Shown: positions 11,701 to 22,400 of the stretch, in pieces
Layout: each line of letters starts with the position of its first letter
How positions within the stretch are numbered: position 1 is the first letter of the stretch
Assembly (NCBI GenBank): GCA_014529385.2
Contig: CM043960.1
Span: 40,346,781 to 40,410,780, forward strand
DNA: 64,000 nt
Origin: Adiantum capillus-veneris
Taxonomy: Eukaryota > Streptophyta > Polypodiopsida > Polypodiales > Pteridaceae
Direction: 5' to 3'
Notes under the pieces: generated by a model
What the model saw: the letters and a program-made list of their open reading frames with translations, nothing else
The model's database searches: none
What the model was told of the DNA's origin: nothing
Made by a program: the position numbers and the translations under genes

Positions 11701-12626
11701 TTGCTTGAATCAATGAATTTGTGAGACCATATTGTGAGTTGTGACTTTAAGATAGAATTCTACAATGAATTCCTCAAACAACTCGTCTAGAGTCTCAAAA
11801 TCTCGTCTTTCCATCGAGTCGACGAACCATGTAGCAACGTCATTTATAGAGTCAGTTTGAATCCCGCAAATTGTATAGCAAAACCCAAAACTTCCTCTGC
11901 TCTAATTACTCTTCTGAAGGCTGTTATGTGATCTCTCGGATCTTTATCTCCAGAGTATTTCTTGTTTACCCATTTTTGGACTTGGCATGGTCTAACCTGC
12001 CAATTGTCTACAAGTCTAACCATAGACTCTCCCAATCCTTTCCTCGCTTCAAGCCTTCTACTATGGCTAGGTTATTCTTCAAAGGGATTGGTCATTCTAT
12101 TGCAGATTGGTCCATTGGGGAGATTCACTTGAGGAGGCATGTCTGTCATCTCTGTGATCATTTCATCTCTCGTTATCATTCTAGAAGGGAATCCAAGTAT
12201 CTCCCTTTTTGGAATTTTCATAGGAATTCTTGTGTTTGGTGGGGGTACATGTGGTACTTCATTGACTAAATATCCACCTTTTTCTAATGCATTCCATGGA
12301 TTTGTGCTTTGTACAACTTTGTGTTCTCGTCTATACTTGTCAACAACTATGGATTTCCATTGGAAGTTGACTCTGTATGTGTAGATATATAAGAGTTAGT
12401 AATTTGTCAGCTCTTGTGGGTATGGCTCTGAGCACCTATAAAGGTTGGCCTCTATGTTGTCAATGTTTCTATATAGTCCTTCACTCTCATGATCAGTCAT
12501 CCAAACTCTTTCAACAAGATAGGTCTTTCTCAACTGCAAGTTTGGAAGATCCATTGTGGTTAGGCGCTCCTTTATCACTGGGATCCTAAAGCTTGTGTAA
12601 GCTGAATTTGAATCTAAAGAGGACAT
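8735..12626 (-). pseudogene. gag: Element A gag with WIPK tail (decayed, no protease)
   Basis: The frame starts with ATG at 12626 (MSSLDSNSAYTSFRIP), matching the gag starts of B. Homologous blocks follow. The N-terminal domain (LVERVWMTDHESEGLYRNID) is at 12626-12396. The Gag core is at 12035-11844 (VQKWVNKKYSGDKDPRDH, then RVIRAEEVLGFAIQFAGF). An ALYLVDNYEEYKE segment is near 11500. A zinc-knuckle relict (CLECGIIHLIPNY, last Cys lost) and a basic helix-rich stretch lie in 10810-10157. LPSYTGEH...RIRPNMWKNI is near 9730-9540. Where B and C enter the protease, A jumps to an unrelated linker and then the basic tail (9313-8735) with WVPKP, WISRN, WLPVN and WIPKS. Several frameshifts and stops make it nonfunctional. 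It probably derives from a gag donor lacking pol. Confidence 0.7.
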
Positions 12627-15328
12627 GATCTCTGGGCTTAACAACTCTAGATTGTAAGAATGCTTATACCAATGTGTTCAACTTATTTGGTTAGGAAGAA
12701 GTCAAAACTATGTCCAAAACCGTGATCGTTTTCTCACAATTCTCTCAAATGTGAGTTTTAGACACCCTTAACTTTTGGATGACTTTAGAGGCCTTAAAGG
12801 ACATTTTTTCATACGCTAACCAACTATGAATGACCCAATGGGTCTTTGATTTTTGTTCATGGGTTGATCTCAATGTTGTAGAGCTACTTTGCAGCTTCAT
12901 TTTGATTTTTTAAAATTCTGAATCTGATATCAGTAGCTCAAGTTATGGCCAAAACAATTTTCTATCGCATTCAATTTTCTTGTAGGTCAATTCTAGAAAT
13001 TTCCGAGTGTCAATACTAGATGCATGATTTGGTCCACTTTCAAGTGTCCTAGTTTTGTTTTGAAATGATATTTGGGATTCTAGGGTCAAAAGGAATCCCT
13101 TTGACTAGTCAAAGTTATTGTCTGGACTCAACCTGTGCCTGGAGACTTCATACACATATGATGTCTTTTGACTTAGAATTTCTCCAAACTTAAATTGTAG
13201 ACTCTTCTTGATGTACTCTAACGACTCCAAGTCTCAGTTTGTGAATCTGACACTTTTAGTCAGGTCTATCACTCCTTTTTCTGTTTGGTTGCCTGCAACT
13301 TCTCAAGTAGGTTAGGTAAGCCGCAAAAGTGATCCAAATTGAATGAAACTTGGTCTCTAGGCCTATTTTATGATGGCAAACACTTTTGTGAGCTCAGATG
13401 TGAGTTTTGACTTTTAATTTAGGGCTTGAGACATCATACACATATGATGTCTTTTGTGCAAAACTGAAGTGATTTTTATCCGAGTGACTATTTATTACCC
13501 AAGCAACTCTCAATAACTTTCAAAACTCAATTTGAACACTTTTGTGCAAGTTATGGTCAATACAAGCATGAACCTTGCCCAATTTTTGTCTTTTGGCCTT
13601 TACTAGCCAAAATGTGCTCCAAATGTAATGAAATTTTGGCTAGGGACTTCTTTTATGCTGTAGGACACTAGGGTATACTCAGATGTCTGATTTGACCCAG
13701 ATCTTACCCCTAAGACATCATACGCCTATGATTTTTGTTGGCTTAGATTTCACTTTTGCTTCTACCCAGGGTGCTCCTTGATGCATACAACAAGAATATG
13801 TGCTCACAAAAGTTTTGGATGTCAAAATTTCTCAGAATCGCTACTTTTTCACCTTTACCTTCTTGTATCTGCAAAAATCTCCTTAACTTCAAAGTTATGT
13901 GTCCAAATGAGATGAAATTTTGCAAACAAGCTTAACACCTCATTTCCCAACCCCCTCTATTGTCAAAAGTGGAATTTGACCTTCAGACCTTGCCTTGAGA
14001 CATGATATACGTATGATGTCTATGTGCTCAAAATTGGATGAAACTTGGTTTGTAAGCTTGTTTTGTGGTGCTAAACACCTTGGTAAGCTTAAATGTCAAT
14101 TTTGGTCCCTAAAGTCCCCTTTAGACATCATAGCGTATAATGTCTAACTGGTCAAAAGGAGGTCAAACTCACTCTAGAGGTTCCTCACTATATTGGTAAC
14201 CTTCAACAACTTCTAGAACCAAAATCCAACACTTTTTGAGCAAGTTATGATCGATTTAAGTAATTACTTTGCCTAGATGAGTCTTTTGGCCTTTACAAGC
14301 CCAAAAATGCTTCAAATCCAATGGAATTTGGCCCATATGCTTCCTAAATTCTCTAGATCACAAAGGTGCACTCAGATGTGACTTTTGACCTCAAATATGG
14401 CCTCTAAGACATCATATGCGTATGATGTTTAGATGGTTAGAATGGACTTTTGTTTCTACCCTGATCACACAAATTATTGATGTCAAAAATTGCACAGGAT
14501 TGCCACTTTTTGACAAGGAAATCCCTTGAAAGAATAAAATCCCCTCAAAACTCAATCTATGTGCCCAAATGAAATGAAATTGGGTGTATGTGCTCAACAC
14601 AACATGCAAAAGATGGGTATAATGTCAAACATTCATTTTTGCTGCTAGAATTACCCTTTAGATATCATACGCGTCCTATGATGTTTGCTGATGTGTTTTT
14701 GGCCACAACGTATTCACAAGAATCTACTAGTCACAAGCATTGGTTTTCAAGCACTTTTACCAATTCCCATGTAAAAATATGCTCAGGATCACAAGTTTCT
14801 CTCTTTTCCATTTCAAACACTCCATCTTTTGTCTTTTGGGTGTCAACAGTTGGTCAAAACTCTAGTATCAGTGTGTACTCGGGGTAAAACCCCCCTTCTA
14901 AGCACTTTGGTGCAGTTAGATTTGTCAAATTTGGTCTCTAGATGCCTCTTGAGACATCATATGTGGATGATGTCCAAGTTTTTAGAATTTTATTTTTTCT
15001 TCACAGATCCCTTGCAAATGCTCTCTTTTATGCATATCACCAATCAATCATGCAAAAATGTCAACAGAAATCTTTTTTCCTGAGAAGCAAACTTTTTAGT
15101 GATTTTAAATGCAAACAAACACTTCAACAAATACTTTAGTAATGAATAGCTCTAGATCAATCAGATCACTTACCTAAAGCTACTCCTATGCATCATATGG
15201 GGTTTTGCATTTATGAGTAGAAAAACGCTTCACTGCCACACATAGACTAGCAAACACTTTCATCACCTCACAAATCACTCAACCACCAACAACAACTCTA
15301 ATCTACAACTAATACTACAAATCCTAAT
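12627..15328 (-). repeat. Element A leader: ~284-bp units with eight embedded palindromes
   Basis: Dyads with arms AGACATCATACG and its reverse complement (variably decayed) start at 13143, 13429, 13713, 13998, 14123, 14407, 14660 and 14952. The spacings are 286, 284, 285, 125, 284, 253 and 292 bp. The DNA between them is also repetitive: phrases such as 'ctcagatgtgacttttgacc' and 'aatgaaattttggc' recur at the same offset in each unit. This is the A counterpart of 16303-18876 and 57458-59248. It is noncoding, and its left part runs up to the gag ATG. Confidence 0.85.
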
Positions 15329-16283
15329 TGTTGACCGCTGGGTCAACAACACAACATAACTCAAGTTTCGTACCAAATTCTTATCTTTTGCGAGTTATGA
15401 AATGCTACGGATTATGGCTATAAACGTCATTTGTAATGAGTAGTTATTCTAGTTTCAGAAGCCGGGGTGCAATGGCACTTCCAAATTGTAAATACAAAGC
15501 CATTTGACCCTTTCAACCCCATTTTTGGTTAAACCTAAGGTAGCCTTAGTATATAAGGTACCTAGGTCATTTTGTAAGGGACATTTATCATAATCAAAAC
15601 TTTAGCGCTGCCGTCTACTGTGTGTGAGAGAGAAAGAGAGTGAGCATGAGCTTTATCCTCTTGCTACGCCCGACTCGCTCAACACATTGGAGATCCGACT
15701 GCACCATTGTTGTAGGCTCGAGGAGAGCTACGCGACAACACCAAGCATTCCACACGAGACGAAGCACACACGCCGACGCATCTACGAGCTATTTGTGGTC
15801 GTAAGTGTATCAAACGATGTCTGTTTTCTGCATGCTAATAATCTATAGAATCGTGGTGACATCAGCTACGCATTGGTACTCATAAATTTCAGTTTTGGGC
15901 ACTTTCAAAATTCTGCTCTGTCATCCTACGCGTTTTCCGCAGATGGTTTTAGAGTGAGGGTTTTGAGTGTAGAAGCTTAAGGACAGGTGTATCCTAGTGA
16001 GGGAATGGTGTTCCTTAAGTTTCGTACGAATCTGGCATGATTAGGTGAGTTACCTTTTGTATGTGTGTATGTGGCTAGGTGGTGTAGTTGAGAGCAGTGA
16101 GGTTCTTGATTGTGGTTTAGTTGGCCTTCCAGAGTGCTGTATGTGTAGGATGGTCTCAGCCTGACAAGCTAAAGAGATTTCCTCTGTGTGCCTATCGTGT
16201 CATCTGTGTCCTCAATTGACATTATGTTGATCTAGGTACTGTTTGCATGCACTTCATGGGTGTGTGAGTCACTCCGTCCAACA
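15329..16283 (+). repeat. 5' LTR of element B (955 bp)
   Basis: It starts with a 20-nt inverted repeat (TGTTGACC, GCTG, GGTCAACA) and ends CCGTCCAACA, one base before the PBS. It has a TATA box at 15550-15558. A half-site of the leader palindrome (CATCCTACGCG at 15922-15932) lies about 370 bp downstream of the TATA, so it would be in the transcribed R/U5 part. Confidence 0.9.
15550..15558 (+). promoter_or_regulatory. TATA box of the element B LTR
   Basis: TATATAAGG lies 221 nt into the LTR. It is conserved in the 3' LTR (near 30134) and in the A LTR on the other strand (about 31804-31812). Confidence 0.65.
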
Positions 16284-16284
16284 T

Positions 16285-16302
16285 TGGCGCCGATGCCGGG
16301 AC
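16285..16302 (+). other. Element B primer binding site, tRNA-Asp type
   Basis: TGGCGCCGATGCCGGGAC follows the LTR after one T. It matches, with a few differences, the complement of the plant tRNA-Asp 3' end (TGGCGCCGTTGCCGGGGA) used by Athila-like elements. Confidence 0.75.
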
Positions 16303-18876
16303 ACAAGGACCTAAGTAGGTTTCCTACTAACACTCGTGTGATGGTTGCTTGATTTAGTTTCGGCTAAAGAAAGCGTTTTTCCTAAGTGGATCCGGAAGAG
16401 GATATTCCTCGATCAAGTGGATAGCCAGGAAGCGTGTGTCGTGCCGAGGGTCTGTGACTAGATAGGTTTAGTTAGGATCTATGGATTAGAGTAGTTGGTG
16501 GTGGTCGAGTGATTTGTGAGGTGATAAAGGCGTTTACTAATTCGTGTGTGGTAGTGAAGCGTTTTTCTACTCATAGATACAAAACCCCATATGATTTGTA
16601 GGAGTAGCTTTAGGTAAGTGATCCGATTCTAATCTAGAGCTATTCAGCACTGAATTATTTGCTAAATTGCTTGATTGCATTTGAAATCACGGAAAAGTGT
16701 GCTTTTGAGAGTAAAAATGCATTAAACAAGCTTTTGTGGATATTTTTGTATGACTGACTGATGTTGTGCATATAAAAGAGCATTTGCAAGGGTTCTGTGA
16801 AGAAAACCTGCAATTCTGTAAACATAGACATCCTACACGTAGGATGTCTCAAGAGGGTTCTGGAGACCAAATTTGAAAATTCTGACTGCACCAGTGGGTT
16901 CAGAGGGTTGGTTTTACCCTAGCAACATATTGACTTGGGTGTTTTTCCCTATTTTTGTTGACCAAAAGCCAAAAGGCGGAGTCAGAAAACTTAAAATTTC
17001 AGCAAAGGCTTAATTGAGTGATTTTTGCATGTTTTTGCAATTGTGAAGCATACTTGCACTTGCTGAGAGCATAAGGAAGCATCAGGGACACTTCAGTCTC
17101 AAAAAATCAGCAGTAGACATCCTACGCGTAGGATGTCTACAGGGTGATCTGGGCTTTTTTTTTTTAAATCTGAGGTTACCAGTGTGTTTAGAAGGTAGGT
17201 TTTACCCTATTTTCACCTGGAAAGTGGAAATTTGACCAAATTTTGACAGATCAAAGCCAAAAGACGAGAATTGCCAGACATCTTACCCAAATTGTGTCCA
17301 AGGCCTAATTTTGAGACCAAACCATAGCATGACTCCAAAGGCATGTTCTAAATGTTGTATTGAGTGCATGTGATAAATTTCATCTCATTTGGGTCAGTGA
17401 AAGTGAAGATTGAACAGACTTTAGCATTTTTGACTGAAAAAGGCAAGAATAGCTAGTTTTGGGGTCTTTTGACATCCAAACTCAAATCTAAGCATACCAG
17501 TGGGTTGCTGAAGACTAGGGGAATCTTTGGTTCAAGTTTGGGTTCATTCTGAGCAAAAAGACATCCTACGCGTAGGATGTCTAAGGCATGATTTAGAAAC
17601 CAAAATTCTACTGTGACCATAACATGCTGTCATATAGCCTTAGATAAGCCTCCTAGGCAAATGTGGTCCAATTTGGAGTTGATTTGACTTGGGAATTCAT
17701 CAAAACAGACATCAGTCTTCTAGAGCAGATTCTTGATCATTTGACCAACCTATAGGTGTCAGAATCAAAAAGTAAAAATAGTTGTGAGCTTAGCACATCA
17801 AGGGGAAGCTACAGTGCAAGTTTGGGCTGAAACAGAGCAAAAAGACATTCTATGCGTAGGATGTCTCCAGGGTCATAAAGTGGTCAAAATTTTACTTTGG
17901 CCATAAAGGGAGGTTCTAAGTGTCTCAAGGATTCCAAAACTTTTTTCAAAAGTGAATTTGGATCTTGTTTGGCCTATTTACCAAGCAAAGACAAGAATTG
18001 TCAGACATCCTACTCTTGGAGTGCACTAGAAGCTCTTGCAGCCTAAATCTTGACCTATTGGCATCCAAATTCAATTTTGAGTATACCATTGGGTTGCTAA
18101 GCACTAGAAGAATCTTGGGATCAAGTTTGGACAAAATCTGAGTAGTTAGACATCCTACGCATAGGATGTCTCCAGCTTGATTTAAGACTCCAAACCAACC
18201 TATGAGCACACCACTGTGATCAGCACATCAAGGAGAAGCTGGGGTGAAAATTTCAAGTCATTCTGAGCAAAAAGACATCCTACGCGTAGGATGTCTCAAG
18301 GCCATTTTTAGGTCCAAATGAAATTCTGAGCATACCATTGTGTTGCTGGACTTAAGGGGAGTCTCTGGACCAGATTTTGTTAAATTCTGAGCATATAGAC
18401 ATCCTACGCGTAGGATGTCTCTAAGCCAGTTTTAGGGTCCAACTGTAATTTTGACCATACAGAAGTGTTCACAGTGTCACAGAGATCCCAAATCTTCTTT
18501 TAAAATTGAATTTGGACTCATTTTGACCAGTCTAAACTGCATTTCATTGTTTTGGCCATAACTTTCACAAACGGTATCGGATTGGAAAAGTTTTTATATC
18601 AAAACGTAGCCTGAGAGCGGCTCTACAGATCTTAGAGCAAAACATGAACTAAATGTATGCCAATAGCAACCGGTTGAGTTCAACTTTGAAAAAAACGTCG
18701 TTTGAGGCCTCAAAATTCATCCGCAAGTTAGGGGTGTCTAAAAGCGACAATTCGTGAGAATTGTGACGAAACGGTTGCGGTTTTGGACATAGTTTCGACT
18801 TTTCCCTAACCAAAGAACTTGAACACAGTGGACTAAGTCTACTTGAACCAAGCAAAAGCTCTTAAGCCCAGAAATC
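16303..18876 (+). repeat. Element B leader with seven 24-bp palindromes
   Basis: Seven palindromes with arms AGACATCCTACG and its reverse complement occupy 16826-16849, 17115-17138, 17559-17582, 17843-17866, 18148-18171, 18273-18296 and 18397-18420. A decayed one is at 18003. Four are perfect; the others differ only at the central CpGs or by one arm base. Spacings are 289, 444, 284, 305, 125 and 124 bp. The intervening DNA is diverged tandem-like sequence without open frames. The leader ends at the gag ATG. Function is unknown. Confidence 0.9.
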
Positions 18877-19236
18877 ATGTCTACCCTAGATTCAAACGCA
18901 GCTTACACAAGCTTGGAGATCCCAACGATAGAGGAATATCCTCCCACAATGGATCTTCCAAACTTGCAATTGATAAAGATCCATCTTGTTGAGAGAGTTT
19001 GGATGATTGGTCATGAGAGTGAAGGACTATATAGATACATTGACGACAATGAGGTCAATCTTTATAGGTGCTCAGATCCATACCTAGAAGAGATAACGGA
19101 TTACAAGCTCTTATATGTCTACACATACGGAGTCGACTGTCAATGGAGATCTATAGTTGTTGACAAGTATGGACGAGAATACAGAGTTGTAGAAAGCACA
19201 AATCCACAGGCGGTCCTAGTGAGCTTAGAATTTTGA
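18877..19236 (+). pseudogene. gag: Element B gag, N-terminal fragment (left of the copia)
   Basis: It starts with ATG at 18877 (MSTLDSNAAYTSLEIPTIEE) and reads 119 codons. Motifs LVERVWMIGHESEGLYRYID, LYRCSDPY and VVDKYGREYR align with A (12626-12396) and with C (56900-56700; FVDRYGREYK). This N-terminal domain precedes the Gag core in the family; I do not recognise it outside these elements. The frame runs into copia-derived DNA at about 19237. The Gag core, present in C between GREYK (~56700) and the KWCAIEQKW motif (~55490), is absent here, so about 1.2 kb was lost at this junction. Confidence 0.75.
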
Positions 19237-19439
19237 TTTGGGCTCATTTCGGCCTCCGTTTCCACTACAGGCAGTACTGCACAGGCTATTTCGTCATTTT
19301 GTGCAGAATTTCTGTCATTGCCGTTTTCTGCATTACAGATGCCTTATAGTCTTCTACGGTTTGTGCTATATAGCACAGGTTGTTCCCGCTCCGTTTCTCC
19401 TATTTTTGGGTAGTTTTCACATCAGGTCCAGCATTTACC

Positions 19440-22400
19440 ATGGCTGACAACAACAACACAGATGAGTTCAAGATGTTTGCTGCTGAGGACAGGTTGGATG
19501 GGGACAACTACCCTATGTGGGCTTATATGATGCAACATGTTCTTGTGTCAAAGGGTGTCTGGAACATTGTGCAGGGCATTGATGTACGTCCTGGTTCTGA
19601 GGATATAGGCGATGTTGAGGATGTTGCAGGTCTTGTTGCAAGGATTGTAGCTGTTAGAGTTGTTTTGCCTACTGCAGAACAAGCTCGTTGGGATGTTAAG
19701 GATGCGCAGGCTCATGCATTGATTGCGTTGTCTGTGAAGTGCACCATTGTTCCTCACATCCGTTCAGCAAAATCTGCAAAACAGGCTTGGGATATTTTAG
19801 CAGGTCTTTATGCAAGCCGCAATGAGGCTAAAATTGCTTTGCTGCGTAAAGAGCTGGAGTCGAAGATTATGCATGAGGAAGATGATATGGACACTTTCCT
19901 TGCTAGTGTCAAGGATATCAATGAGCAGCTTATTTCTGTAGGTGACGTCATTTCAGATAGTTCCCTTGTGCAAACTGTTCTTGATGCCTTACCAAATTCC
20001 TACCAGACTTTTGCTAGTACTTGGAGACTTATGACCCAAGGAAATCTTGAAGTTGTCAAGTTTGATGCATTATGCACATTACTGTTGCGAGAGTCACTTT
20101 CCAGAAAAAACAGGACTAGGCAGCGTGCAGTTGAACAGGCTTTTATTGCTTCTCAAAGAAAGGGTGGTAACAATAATGCAGCCACTTCTTATGGTTCTAC
20201 TGCGAGTGGCAAAAATTCTGTTCCTAATGCTTCTACTGGCAGCACTTCGTCTGGCAATTCTGGTGATAAGGGCAAAAAGAAGATGCGTTGCCATTATTGT
20301 AAAGCCAATGATCACTTGATCAAGTCGTGTCCTAAGTTGAAGGCCAAAGAGGCTAAGAAGAAAGAGGGTGGTTCCACTACAAATGTTGGTTCCACTACAA
20401 ATGCAGCCATTGTTGAGTCTTCTGTGAAAGGAGACTGTAATGCTGATGTTGATGCAGAATGGGCTTTTAGCGCAGAGTGCACTTACATGATGCATGCTTG
20501 TCAATTACTGCAGATTCACATGTGTCGTATTTTGACAGTGGTGCTACAAAGCACATTACCTCCCATCGTGAATTTTTTACCTCTCTCGAGTCAGTCCCTC
20601 ATGGGAATTCAGTCACTTGTGCCAACAATGCCTCTTATCCAGTTCAAGGATTTGGAAAGATTGTGCTCACCGCTACTAATGGCAGTTCCTTCACACTTGT
20701 TGATGCACTTTATGTACCTGGGATCAAGAAGAATCTCTTGTCTGTATCCGCACTTGCTAGGCTTGGACTTGTAGTCAAATTTGTGGATGACAGATGTATA
20801 GTTCATGATCTCAGTTTTGGTGATGAAATTGTTGCATCTGGGCTTTTGTGTCGTGGGCTGTATAAGCTCACTTTGTATGACAAGTGTGGACAAAATTTTG
20901 CAAATGCTGTTGCAGATTCAAGAGCTATTTCAGATGCAAAACTTTGGCATGCACGTTTTGGTCACCTAAATTTTGTCAGTTTGCTGCGTTTGCAGAAATC
21001 TGATATGGTTGCTTCTTTGCCGCCTCTTGAAGCACCTATCAAACATGTTTGTGAAGGCTGTATTTTGGGTAAGATGCAGTGTTCTAAGTTTCCAAAGGAT
21101 GGTTCAGTTCGGGCCACATGCAGGTTGCAACTTGTGCATAGTGATGTTTGTGGGCCCATGCAAACTCCGTCCTCGGGCAATTACCTATACTTCGTGACTT
21201 TCATTGATGATTACTCCAGGCATGCATGGGTATTTCCGCTTAAAGCGAAGTCCGAAGTTTTTATGTGCTTCAAACAATTTCTAGCTATGGCTAAAAATGT
21301 CTCGAAATGTACTATGGGCACCCTCCGTTCCGATCGAGGGGGGGAGTACATGTCTCATGAGTTTAATGCATTTCTGGCTAGTCGTGGGATAAAACACCAA
21401 TGTACAGTGCCTTATACACCTCAGCAAAATGGTGTTGCTGAGAGGAAAAACAGGTCACTGACGGAAATGGCACGATGTATGGTCAAAAGTCAAGCTTTAC
21501 CGCATTCTTTTTGGCTTGAGGCCATCATGTGTGCCACTTATGTACTTAAAAGGTGTCCTACGAAAGCTTTGCAGTCTATTACTCCATATGAAGCATGGAA
21601 TGATATAAAGCCTTCTATTGAGCACATGCGTGTTTTTGGCTGTTTGGCATATGCTTTGGTGCCACAAGTGCAGCGCAAAAAACTGGATGATAAGGCTGTC
21701 AAATGTATTTTTGTTGGTTATAGTGCTGAAAGCAAAGGTTACAGGTTGTATCATCCGCAAACAAAACGTATTCTGGTTTCTCGGGATGTAGTGTTTGTGG
21801 AAGATTCTGTTCAGCCCTTGCTGTCATGTACTAGAGACAGTAATGTAAGCTCACAGGACATTTATGACACTTTGTTGCCTCTTTTTAGTGGTGGAAATAC
21901 GAATGTAAGTTCCAATGAGGCAAATGTACAGCCTATGGGGGTTTCTGAAAATGTTTTAGATCGGCCTATTATTACTGATGCAGATGTACATGATGTACTT
22001 GATGAGAAAAGGTCTGAAAATGAGCAGGCTAGAGGTATGCCAAAATGGCTGGCGCACACTTTGCGTGACAGTAAATTGGATGCACCTTTGTCTAGTCGTA
22101 CTCGTTCAGGCTCTCGCCATGCATCTTATGCATCAGATTGTTATGCGTTGGCTGTGTCTAGTTTACATGATGTTGAGGAGCCTCTATCTTATGATGAAGC
22201 ACAGAATTCAAAAAATTGGATGGCTACCATGCAATCAGAACATGATGCACTTATAGAAAATGACACATGGACTTTATGTGATTTGCCTCCTGGCAAAAAG
22301 GCCATTGGTACGAAGTGGGTTTACAAGTTGAAACGCAAGCCGGATGGTGAGATCGATCGCCATAAGGCTCGACTTGTTGCAAAAGGTTATGCACAGCAAA

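Noticed and set aside
16285-16302. tRNA gene at the tRNA-like sequence
   Set aside because: Only the 18 bases complementary to a tRNA 3' end are present, in PBS position next to an LTR; there is no cloverleaf.
16826-18420. CRISPR-like regularly spaced palindromic repeats
   Set aside because: Spacings are 124-444 bp, the intervals are related to one another rather than unique, and they lie in a plant retrotransposon leader. No cas genes occur.
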